Part shown: positions 1-5,401 of the stretch, piece after piece
Layout of the letters: each line of letters starts with the position of its first letter
How positions within the stretch are numbered: the first letter of the stretch is position 1
Source of the DNA: Sulfuricella sp.
Lineage (GTDB): Bacteria > Pseudomonadota > Gammaproteobacteria > Burkholderiales > Sulfuricellaceae
Direction of reading: 5' to 3'
Length of the DNA: 5,908 bases
NCBI GenBank assembly: GCA_030691435.1
Contig: JAUYEK010000018.1
Coordinates: 1-5,908, forward strand
The notes under the pieces: generated by a model
Database searches by the model: none
Seen by the model: the letters and a program-made list of their open reading frames with translations, nothing else
What the model was told of the DNA's origin: nothing
Translations under genes and position numbers: made by a program

Positions 1-743
1 CAGAAGTGGACGATGGACAGGCGGTAGGAGTAGATCGGGCGCCCGGCCTGCTTGGGCACGAAATAGTACATCATGCCAAGGAAGGCGGCGGTCAGGAAGA
101 AGCCCACCGCGTTGTGACCATACCACCATTGAACCATCGCATCCTGCGCGCCGGAGAACAGCGGGTAGGACTGGGTCAGGCTGTATGGGATCGCCAGGTT
201 ATTGAAAATATGCAGCAACGCGACCGCCAGGATGAAGGCGAGGTAGAACCAGTTGGCCACGTAGATGTGGGGTTCCTTGCGCTTCATGATGGTGCCGATG
301 TAGACAATGGCGTAGGTCACCCAAACCACGGTGATCAGCAGGTCGATCGGCCATTCCATTTCCGCATATTCGCGGCCCTGGCTATAGCCCAGCACGTCGC
401 CCAGCGCGGCCAGCACGATGATCGCCTGCCAGCCCCAGAAGGTGATGCTGGCCATGGCGTCGGACAGCAGACGGGTCTGGCAGGTACGCTGCACAATATA
501 GTAGGAAGTCGCGAACAGCGCGCTGCCGCCAAAGCCGAAAATCACGGCACCGGTATGAACCGGGCGCAAACGACCGAAGGTGATGTAGGGAATATCAAAA
601 TTTAAAAACGGCCATGCCAGTTGTGAGGCAATGGTCACCCCCACCAGCATGCCCACCGCGCCCCAGATCAGGGCCATGATGGTGAATTTGCGAACAACGT
701 CGTAGTTGTATTGCTCGCCGCTCCCTATCGCAACCGATGCCAT
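1..743 (-). CDS. ccoN: CcoN, cbb3-type cytochrome c oxidase subunit I (N-terminal half, runs off the left edge)
   Basis: This is the catalytic haem-copper subunit of the high-affinity cbb3 terminal oxidase in the inner membrane, which reduces oxygen to water and conserves proton-motive force. About 247 codons are present; the family is usually about 475 residues, so the second half lies outside. Residues 58-65 (RLRPVHTG) hold His63, the expected low-spin haem b ligand. Residues 206-214 (WWYGHNAVG) hold His210, the expected CuB ligand that is cross-linked to a tyrosine beyond the window. Glu125 in [11 protein letters not shown] matches the conserved glutamate region, and [11 protein letters not shown] at 238-248 is typical of CcoN. 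Several hydrophobic membrane helices are visible. The ATG at 743 has a strong AAGGAGA ribosome site (749-755) five bases upstream. It is the first gene of a likely ccoNO(Q)P operon, and an FNR-type promoter lies upstream. Confidence 0.96.
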   Translation of the reverse strand, partial: MASVAIGSGEQYNYDVVRKFTIMALIWGAVGMLVGVTIASQLAWPFLNFDIPYITFGRLRPVHTGAVIFGFGGSALFATSYYIVQRTCQTRLLSDAMASITFWGWQAIIVLAALGDVLGYSQGREYAEMEWPIDLLITVVWVTYAIVYIGTIMKRKEPHIYVANWFYLAFILAVALLHIFNNLAIPYSLTQSYPLFSGAQDAMVQWWYGHNAVGFFLTAAFLGMMYYFVPKQAGRPIYSYRLSIVHF

Positions 744-748
744 AACTC

Positions 749-755
749 TCTCCTT
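749..755 (-). promoter_or_regulatory. Ribosome binding site of ccoN
   Basis: Read on the minus strand the sequence is AAGGAGA, ending five bases before the ATG at 743. It is close to the ideal Shine-Dalgarno sequence and fixes the start of ccoN. Confidence 0.8.
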
Positions 756-825
756 GCTGTAAACAAAAAACCTCACACGACCGGCCTCATTTCATCCAGA
801 CCGATACGCGATATTCAATGCCTCC

Positions 826-858
826 GTGCCAGAAAGCGCGATATTCAGCCTTTGGCAC
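826..858 (-). other. Stem-loop at the predicted 5' end of the ccoN leader RNA
   Basis: GTGCCA (826-831) and TGGCAC (853-858) form a perfect six-base inverted repeat. AAG/CTT pairing can extend it past a two-base bulge. The enclosed loop is about 15 bases. If transcription starts near 862, as the promoter geometry suggests, the hairpin begins about four bases from the 5' end of the message. A 5'-terminal stem of this kind often protects mRNA from decay; that role is an inference here. There is no U-tract, so it is not an intrinsic terminator. Confidence 0.4.
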
Positions 859-868
859 AGTGATGCGT

Positions 869-874
869 AATATA
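869..874 (-). promoter_or_regulatory. -10 element of the FNR-dependent ccoN promoter
   Basis: On the minus strand the hexamer is TATATT, five of six matches to TATAAT. It starts 22 bases after the end of the FNR-type box at 897-910. With a start site at 862 it occupies -12 to -7 and the box is centred at -41.5, the standard class II FNR layout. The resulting leader is about 119 bases long. Confidence 0.65.
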
Positions 875-896
875 GCCGCAAACGCGCCGACTTTCA

Positions 897-910
897 CTGA
901 CGCAAGTCAA
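897..910 (-). promoter_or_regulatory. FNR/Anr-type binding site upstream of ccoN
   Basis: On the minus strand the site reads TTGACTTGCGTCAG, that is TTGAC-N4-GTCAG. It is a 14-bp dyad with one mismatch between its half-sites. The FNR consensus is TTGAT-N4-ATCAA, and C or G at the inner position is common in Anr-type sites. An FNR-type regulator is encoded immediately upstream at 994-1755, and ccoNOQP operons are classic FNR/Anr targets. Together these make activation of ccoN by this FNR at low oxygen the simplest reading. Confidence 0.7.
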
Positions 911-945
911 CCAAACTTCAATTATTTAATACCTGTGTATCCGAT

Positions 946-987
946 TAGAGGCTAGAGGCTAGAGGCGAGGGGCTAGAGGCTAGAGGC
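946..987. repeat. Six-unit heptamer tandem array, consensus KAGRGGC, between fnr and ccoN
   Basis: The plus strand shows TAGAGGC at 946, 953, 960, 974 and 981, and a variant GAGGGGC at 967, all in strict seven-base register. The array begins six bases beyond the fnr stop codon, and a further partial TAG follows at 988. The same heptamer family recurs at 5877-5908 inside bioF. It lies about 35 bases upstream of the FNR-type box. The array is non-coding. Its origin by slippage or as a dispersed repeat cannot be settled from one window. Confidence 0.9.
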
Positions 988-993
988 TAGCCT

Positions 994-1755
994 TCAGCCC
1001 AGAGAGATGGATTTGAGGCGATCCTGATCGAGCAATTGCACCTGCCGCCGCTCGGTGTTCAACAGACCGCCATCCTGAAAACGGGTGAACACCCGGCACA
1101 CGGTCTCCTCGGCCATGCCGAGGTAATTGCCGATATCGCTGCGCGACATGCTCAAATTAAATTGGGAGGGGGAATAACTGCGTCTCTGAAAGCGCCGTGA
1201 AAGGCTTAACAGAAAAGTGGCAAGACGCTCATCGGCATTTTTCTTGCCGAGGAGCAACATCAACTCCTGGTTGTCGAGAATTTCCTGGCTCATGATGTTG
1301 AGCATCTGCTGTCGGATGGAAGGAACTTCAGCACTGTATGCTTCCAGCACATCGATAGGCACTTCGCACACCATGGTGGTTTCCAGCGCCCGGGCCTCGC
1401 TCATGTACTGATTGGCGACAAGGGCGCCCAAGCCGAGAACTTCGCCGGTGATGTGGAAGCCGGTGATCTGAACACGTCCATCATTGGTCAGGACATATGA
1501 TTTGACGGAGCCGCAACGGATCGCATAGATGGCGCGCAAGGGTTCGCCGATCCGGTAGAGCAGCTCGCCACGCTTGAAAATTTTGCGATTTCTGACGATC
1601 GTTTCCAGCAGGCGCAGATCCACATCCGGGCCGTTAACCTCGCGGCACAAACCGTAAATCCCGCAATCCTTGCATGTAACCGGGGAGCACGCTTCGGGTT
1701 CCGTCCCACGCGGCGCCGCCGACCGTTTCGGCATCAATCGCGCAACGGCCGTCAT
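994..1755 (-). CDS. fnr: FNR-type oxygen-sensing transcription regulator (Crp/Fnr family)
   Basis: This is a cytoplasmic regulator, 253 residues, expected to bind a [4Fe-4S] cluster and to activate genes when oxygen is low. Cys28, Cys31, Cys37 and Cys130 align, with a constant offset of 8, to E. coli FNR Cys20, Cys23, Cys29 and Cys122; Cys23 is an extra cysteine near E. coli Cys16. A cyclic-nucleotide-type beta roll covers about residues 50-140, then the dimer helix, then a helix-turn-helix near 203-226 (SRSDIGNYLGMAEETVCR). In the recognition helix Glu217 and Arg221 match E. coli Glu209 and Arg213, but Cys220 replaces Ser212. Asn162 stands where E. coli has Asp154. The ATG overlaps the stop of the Sco gene by four bases (ATGA), so translation is probably coupled; GGTGAG lies six bases upstream of it. 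The likely target is ccoN next door. Confidence 0.95.
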   Translation of the reverse strand: MTAVARLMPKRSAAPRGTEPEACSPVTCKDCGIYGLCREVNGPDVDLRLLETIVRNRKIFKRGELLYRIGEPLRAIYAIRCGSVKSYVLTNDGRVQITGFHITGEVLGLGALVANQYMSEARALETTMVCEVPIDVLEAYSAEVPSIRQQMLNIMSQEILDNQELMLLLGKKNADERLATFLLSLSRRFQRRSYSPSQFNLSMSRSDIGNYLGMAEETVCRVFTRFQDGGLLNTERRQVQLLDQDRLKSISLG

Positions 1756-2369
1756 GGTTTCTCACCCAGAAGCAGTTTCACATCATGAACAATCGATACC
1801 AGTTCAGCATCGTGGCTGATCAGCAAGCGCGGGCGGCCACGAGGATCGAAGCCATAAACGCCTGCGCTGTGATCCAGCAGGTAGCCGGCCGCAGAACCCG
1901 AATCATGTTTGGCGTAAGTCACCTTGAACTCCTTGGCGGTTCTGGCGATAGCTGATTCATCGCCGTACAGGGCCAGAAAATCTTTATGAAAATAAGTCAC
2001 AAAATTCGCCAATATTTCCGGCGTATCGCGCGCCGGATCCAGCGTTACGAATAACACCTGGACTCGCGCAGCATCATCGCCCAACCGTTTCTGCACCATG
2101 GCCAACCCCGACAGCATGGTCAGACATACGTCCGGACAATGGGTATAGCCAAAAAACAGCAATACCGCCTTGCCCTTGAAATCGGCCAGCGTACGCGTCT
2201 TGCCATGATGGTCGACAAGGCGGAAATCCCTGGCGAAATCAGCGCCGGTAATATCGGTTGCAACAAACGGCTCGGTCGGGGCGCTTTTATCGGCACATCC
2301 GGATAATAATGTCAGCACGCAAGCTACAGCAGCCACCCACAAGCCAAATCGTTCGGCCATGGCGCTCAA
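1752..2369 (-). CDS. Sco1/SenC/PrrC family copper-binding lipoprotein for oxidase assembly
   Basis: Sco proteins are membrane-anchored thioredoxin-fold proteins that carry copper, or act as thiol reductases, for building copper sites in cytochrome oxidases. The N-terminus is hydrophobic and ends in LLSGC (Cys25), a lipobox, so this is probably a lipoprotein on the outer face of the inner membrane. The copper motif is GYTHCPDVC with Cys78 and Cys82, and the third ligand is His167 in LLDHSAG. The length of 205 residues is usual. The start is uncertain. A TTG at 2369 directly follows the Rrf2 stop and has AGGGA five bases before it. An ATG at 2360 has no good ribosome site but would give a normal signal peptide beginning MAERF. 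The stop overlaps the fnr start. Its place beside fnr and ccoN suggests service to the cbb3 oxidase, although Sco proteins often serve aa3 enzymes. Confidence 0.93.
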   Translation of the reverse strand: MSAMAERFGLWVAAVACVLTLLSGCADKSAPTEPFVATDITGADFARDFRLVDHHGKTRTLADFKGKAVLLFFGYTHCPDVCLTMLSGLAMVQKRLGDDAARVQVLFVTLDPARDTPEILANFVTYFHKDFLALYGDESAIARTAKEFKVTYAKHDSGSAAGYLLDHSAGVYGFDPRGRPRLLISHDAELVSIVHDVKLLLGEKP

Positions 2370-2843
2370 TTATATCCCTGTCTGGCCCATTTCATCCATC
2401 ATCGCCATCGGCAAGTCACAAATGCGATATTTCCCGCTAAGAACCGCAGCAGCCAACCGGTCGAGTGTCTGCTCATTCAGCAGCGCAACAATTTTTTCCT
2501 TGATTGGCTTCCATTTCGAATGCACGGGACAGGCCGTTTCATCGCTGCAAACTTTCAGCCCCAGAACGCAATTTTCAGTGAAGCCGACCCCTTCGATCAG
2601 GGTGACGATCTGCATCAGATCGGTCTTTTCCCCTCCCTCGCGCAGACAGAACCCCCCTTGGCGGCCGCGATAGGAATAAAGCAGATTTCCCCGGCACAGA
2701 TTTTGCATGATTTTGGCCAGATAGGCCGTGGGAACGCCGAGATATTCCGCAACCTTGCGGTTCAGAATCGGTTCGCCCGGGGGGCGCGTGGCAATATAAA
2801 TCAGCGCCTGGATAGCATACTGGCTGGTGCGGGACAAAATCAT
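2370..2843 (-). CDS. Rrf2-family transcription regulator with a three-cysteine cluster motif
   Basis: This is a DNA-binding regulator of the IscR/NsrR/RsrR superfamily, about 157 residues. The N-terminus (ILSRTSQYAIQALIYIA) and the winged helix (VAEYLGVPTAYLAKIMQNL, then SYRGRQGGFCL) are typical. In the frame starting at 2846, Cys93, Cys100 and Cys106 lie in a CVLGLKVCSDETAC segment, the place where family members bind an iron-sulfur cluster. The spacing C-x6-C-x5-C does not decide between an IscR, NsrR or other subgroup, so no symbol is given. Two ATGs stand in tandem at 2846 and 2843. GGAG at 2849-2852 is five bases from the second and only two from the first, so 2843 is preferred. It leads an operon with sco and fnr. 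The signal sensed (NO, redox or cluster status) cannot be told from sequence. Confidence 0.92.
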   Translation of the reverse strand: MILSRTSQYAIQALIYIATRPPGEPILNRKVAEYLGVPTAYLAKIMQNLCRGNLLYSYRGRQGGFCLREGGEKTDLMQIVTLIEGVGFTENCVLGLKVCSDETACPVHSKWKPIKEKIVALLNEQTLDRLAAAVLSGKYRICDLPMAMMDEMGQTGI

Positions 2844-2883
2844 CATATCTCCAATTTGGCATATATTGATCTAGTTATCTTAA

Positions 2884-2912
2884 ATTCTACCAATATGCAA
2901 TGATATGGTCAT
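2884..2912 (-). promoter_or_regulatory. Predicted sigma70-type promoter of the Rrf2-sco-fnr operon
   Basis: On the minus strand an extended -10, TGGTAGAAT, places the hexamer TAGAAT (five of six matches) at 2884-2889. A -35-like ATGACC (four of six matches) lies at 2907-2912, exactly 17 bases away. Transcription would start near 2877, about 34 bases before the Rrf2 start. Inverted repeat arms GCATATATTG (2859-2868) and CAATATGC (2891-2898) flank the predicted start site and could be an autoregulatory operator, which is weaker evidence. Confidence 0.5.
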
Positions 2913-2945
2913 TATGGTAAAAAATCTACGGCCCGATAAATTTAC

Positions 2946-3617
2946 CTAAAAATCCGTGCGCAACAACCTGGCCACTTCCTCCGCAGAAAGGCCTTGACGG
3001 TACGGAACCACGCCAATCAGGGGCCCGTTCAGCCTTTGCTCCAAAGCCGCGATGCTATCCTGCACAAACGGCATATCGGGCTCAATCCGATTCGCCACCC
3101 AGCCCGCGAGAGTGAGCCCGCGTTGCCTGATCGCCTGCGCAGAAAGCAAAGCGTGATTCAGGCAACCGAGACGCAAACCAACCACCATAATCACGGGCAA
3201 TCCAAGCAACTGCGCCATATCGGCCGTGTCCTCGCGGTCGTTGAGCGGCACCATGAAGCCGCCAACGCCCTCGACCACCACCACCTCGGCCATTTCCCGC
3301 AATTTCAGACAGGATTGTTCAATTTTTTCAAGCTGGATATCCAAGCCCATCCGTGCCGAGGCAATATGCGGGGCTACGGGTAGAGTCAGTGCATAGGGGT
3401 TAATCAACTCCTGCGGCGCAGCAACATTGCCGGCCGCACGCAAGTTTTCCACATCCTCGCAGCACCAGCCTGCGGCTGTTTCCACACAGCCGGCGGCGAC
3501 CGGCTTCATGCCGACGGCCTTGTTGCCCTGCCTGACGAAGGCCCGCAGCAAAGCGCAGGCGACCAGCGTCTTGCCTACGCCAGTATCGGTGCCGGTGATG
3601 AAATAAGCTTTTTTCAT
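2946..3617 (-). CDS. bioD: BioD, dethiobiotin synthetase
   Basis: BioD is a cytoplasmic ATP-dependent enzyme that inserts carbon dioxide into 7,8-diaminononanoate to close the ureido ring of dethiobiotin, the step before BioB. The 223 residues match the usual length. The P-loop GTDTGVGKT occupies residues 9-17 with Lys16. KPVAAG at 38-43 holds the substrate lysine Lys38, Asp55 fits the metal-binding aspartate, and VEGVGGFMVPL at 115-125 holds Glu116, equivalent to E. coli Glu115. The ATG at 3617 has only a weak ribosome site (CGGATC), but homologs start at the same point (MKKAYFITGTDT). It follows bioC by 154 bases that hold an inverted-repeat element, so it may be transcribed with bioC or separately. 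No convincing intrinsic terminator follows the TAG stop; there is only a weak GGTAAA/TTTACC pairing at 2916-2946. Confidence 0.97.
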   Translation of the reverse strand: MKKAYFITGTDTGVGKTLVACALLRAFVRQGNKAVGMKPVAAGCVETAAGWCCEDVENLRAAGNVAAPQELINPYALTLPVAPHIASARMGLDIQLEKIEQSCLKLREMAEVVVVEGVGGFMVPLNDREDTADMAQLLGLPVIMVVGLRLGCLNHALLSAQAIRQRGLTLAGWVANRIEPDMPFVQDSIAALEQRLNGPLIGVVPYRQGLSAEEVARLLRTDF

Positions 3618-3640
3618 GATTGATCCGATAACAACATTTA

Positions 3641-3766
3641 ACCGCAGAGGACGCGGAGGTCGCAGAGGAAAAACTTAAAATCTTTGAAAAAGCCCCCTTC
3701 CGCTATTTATGTTATTCAGGTTGGCCGAAGGTTTTGATCTTGTTGTTCCTCCGCGTCCTCCGCGGT
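3641..3766. repeat. Inverted-repeat intergenic element between bioC and bioD
   Basis: A 19-bp arm at 3641-3659 (ACCGCAGAGGACGCGGAGG) is inverted at 3748-3766 with 18 of 19 identities, and three T/A pairs outside extend the match. Both arms consist of nine-base units: CGCAGAGGA, CGCGGAGGT, CGCAGAGGA on the left and TCCTCCGCG twice on the right. The interior of about 88 bases is AT-richer and has no coding frame that I can support. The layout fits a small non-autonomous mobile element or a REP-like repeat. From memory, similar ACCGCAGAGG repeats recur between genes in many proteobacteria, but I could not check this. No U-tract follows either arm, so it is not a standard terminator, though the long stem could affect the message between bioC and bioD. 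Confidence 0.8.
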
Positions 3767-3771
3767 GAAAA

Positions 3772-4644
3772 TTATTTTTTAGCAAACCGAATCACCTGCG
3801 GTTCATCCGGCACCTGCTTTCTTTCGCCTTTCCAGGCATGGCCGTACACCACTTCATAAGTGGCCGGCAGCTTGCCGTCGCGGCGCAATGCCTCGTAATT
3901 CTGTTGCAGTCGCTGCCATGCGCCCTTGCCCAGCAAGCCGCGGCCTCGCCCCTGATTGGCGTTGTGCGCACCCAGCGCCTTGAGATCGCGCATCAAACCG
4001 GCCAAATCCTCATAGGTCAGAGTGACCGTCTCCATATCCATCACCGGCGCGGCAAAGCCGGCCCGCATCAGGGCGTCGCCGACATCGTGCATATCGAGGA
4101 AACGATTGACGTGAGCATGAGCATCCAGCGTGCCGAAGGTCTGGCGCAGCTCCTTCAGGGTATCCGGGCCGAAGGTGCTGAACATCAGCAGGCCTCCGCT
4201 TTCCAGCACACCGTGCATACCGGCGAAGGTCGCCTCAAGATCATTGCACCACTGCAGGGCGAGATTGGACCAGATCATGCCGACGCTGCCGGCTCGCAAG
4301 GGCAGGCTCTCTATATCCGCGCACACCCGCTCTTCGACGGCGACAAATGGCAACAAGCGCTTCCACGCGGGTTGGCGGCTGCGCGACGCCTGCAGCATGG
4401 CTGGCGCAATATCCAGCTCGATCACGCGGGACTTGGCATAGCGCTCCCGCAGTTGGCGCGAACCGTAACCGGTGCCGGAACCGGCGTCGAGGATGGCCTG
4501 GGGTTCGAATTTGATATATTGCAGGCGCTCGGCCATGCGGTCGCAGATCTCCCGCTGCAGCACCGCGACCTGGTCGTAGGTGGCGGCGGCGCGATCGAAG
4601 GAGTGGCGCACCCGGCGCTTGTCGAGCGTGAATTGGTCAGTCAT
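3772..4644 (-). CDS. bioC: BioC, malonyl-ACP O-methyltransferase
   Basis: BioC uses S-adenosylmethionine to methylate the free carboxyl of malonyl-ACP, which lets the fatty-acid enzymes build the pimeloyl chain. The N-terminus RRVRHSFDRAAATYDQVAVLQ (residues 10-30) is the BioC signature. The SAM-binding motif I is ILDAGSGTG at 51-59, followed by VIELDIAPAML at 74-84, SNLALQW at 126-132 and the BioC-type STFGPDTLKELRQTF. The length of 290 residues is slightly above the E. coli enzyme because of a basic C-terminal tail. The ATG at 4644 overlaps the end of bioH by eight bases and has no clear ribosome site of its own, which suggests coupling to bioH translation. Its partner is the esterase BioH just upstream in the same operon. 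Confidence 0.95.
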   Translation of the reverse strand: MTDQFTLDKRRVRHSFDRAAATYDQVAVLQREICDRMAERLQYIKFEPQAILDAGSGTGYGSRQLRERYAKSRVIELDIAPAMLQASRSRQPAWKRLLPFVAVEERVCADIESLPLRAGSVGMIWSNLALQWCNDLEATFAGMHGVLESGGLLMFSTFGPDTLKELRQTFGTLDAHAHVNRFLDMHDVGDALMRAGFAAPVMDMETVTLTYEDLAGLMRDLKALGAHNANQGRGRGLLGKGAWQRLQQNYEALRRDGKLPATYEVVYGHAWKGERKQVPDEPQVIRFAKK

Positions 4645-5401
4645 GCAAAAACCCGGTTATCATTTCGGTAAATTCCATGGGGTGCGACAAAAACGGCGCA
4701 TGTGCGGCACCCGGCAGCACCTCCAGGCGCGCTTCCGGCATTTGTTCGGCAAGCCAGTGCGCAGCCCCCACCGGCGTGAGCATGTCGCGCCCGCCGTGCA
4801 GCAGCAAAGTCGGCGTTTTAATCGTCGCGGCGCGGTCGCGCAAGTCGCTCTCCAGCAGAATGTTTAGTCCAGCCCGCAAGGTTTGCACCTCGGGGCAACC
4901 GCGAGTGAACACAATGTCGCGCAACCGCTTCAGCACCGTTTTCACCTCATCGCCGCCGCGCGCCTGGAGCGCCAAAAAGCGCTTCAGCGTGCCTTCGTAG
5001 TCAGTTTCCAGGGCGGTCGCGAACTCCAGCAGCACTTCGCGCCGCACCGCCCACGGCCAATCTTCCCGCGCCGTAAAGCACGGCGTGCTGGCCGTCAAAA
5101 CCATGCGCCCGATCCGGTCCGGAAACAGCAGCGCCATTTCCAGCGCCACCTGCCCGCCCAGCGACCAGCCGCAAACCTGAACCTTTTCCGGCAGTTCGGT
5201 CGCCACGGCGCGAGCAAGATGCTCCAGGTCATAAGGTTCGAATGCCGGACTTGCGCCATAACCGGGCAAATCGACAATATGCAGCCGGAAGCGTTGCGCC
5301 AGAACATCGCGCACCCCATCCCACACCCCGCCGTGCATTCCCCATCCGTGGAGAAGGGCGAGGTCTGGACCCTTGCCCACAATTTCGATGTGCACGCTCA
5401 T
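4637..5401 (-). CDS. bioH: BioH, pimeloyl-ACP methyl ester carboxylesterase
   Basis: BioH is a cytoplasmic alpha/beta hydrolase that removes the methyl ester from pimeloyl-ACP methyl ester, ending chain extension and giving the BioF substrate. The 254 residues are the usual length. LLHGWGMHGGVWD (16-28) forms the oxyanion-hole region. The nucleophile is Ser80 in GWSLGG. Asp206 in HGGRDMLTP and His234 in GAAHAPFLSHP complete the triad, close to E. coli Ser82, Asp207 and His235. The ATG overlaps the bioF stop as ATGA, and GGAAAG (5408-5413) lies six bases upstream. In E. coli bioH lies away from the other bio genes; here it is clustered with bioF and bioC, which strengthens the assignment over a generic hydrolase. 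Confidence 0.94.
   Translation of the reverse strand: MSVHIEIVGKGPDLALLHGWGMHGGVWDGVRDVLAQRFRLHIVDLPGYGASPAFEPYDLEHLARAVATELPEKVQVCGWSLGGQVALEMALLFPDRIGRMVLTASTPCFTAREDWPWAVRREVLLEFATALETDYEGTLKRFLALQARGGDEVKTVLKRLRDIVFTRGCPEVQTLRAGLNILLESDLRDRAATIKTPTLLLHGGRDMLTPVGAAHWLAEQMPEARLEVLPGAAHAPFLSHPMEFTEMITGFLHD

Noticed and set aside
6..605. Long plus-strand open frame of 199 codons opposite ccoN
   Set aside because: It lies antisense to a clear CcoN sequence. Its translation is rich in His, Gln and Gly, as expected from the reverse complement of GC-rich coding DNA, and it has no recognisable motif.
946..987. CRISPR array
   Set aside because: The units are seven bases with no unique spacers, and no cas genes are present.
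2866..2870. FNR site in front of the Rrf2 operon (TTGAT half-site)
   Set aside because: Only one half-site fits. The partner half, TTATC after four bases, matches ATCAA at one position only.
2916..2946. Rho-independent terminator after bioD
   Set aside because: GGTAAA and TTTACC can pair, but the stem is six AT-rich bases with a 19-base loop and no following U-tract.
3641..3766. Inverted repeat as an intrinsic terminator after bioC
   Set aside because: The loop is far too long for a fast-folding terminator, and no run of U follows the stem on the minus strand.
3838..4671. Plus-strand open frame of 277 codons opposite bioC
   Set aside because: It covers a certain bioC gene on the other strand and shows no family motif or ribosome site. 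It is a shadow frame.
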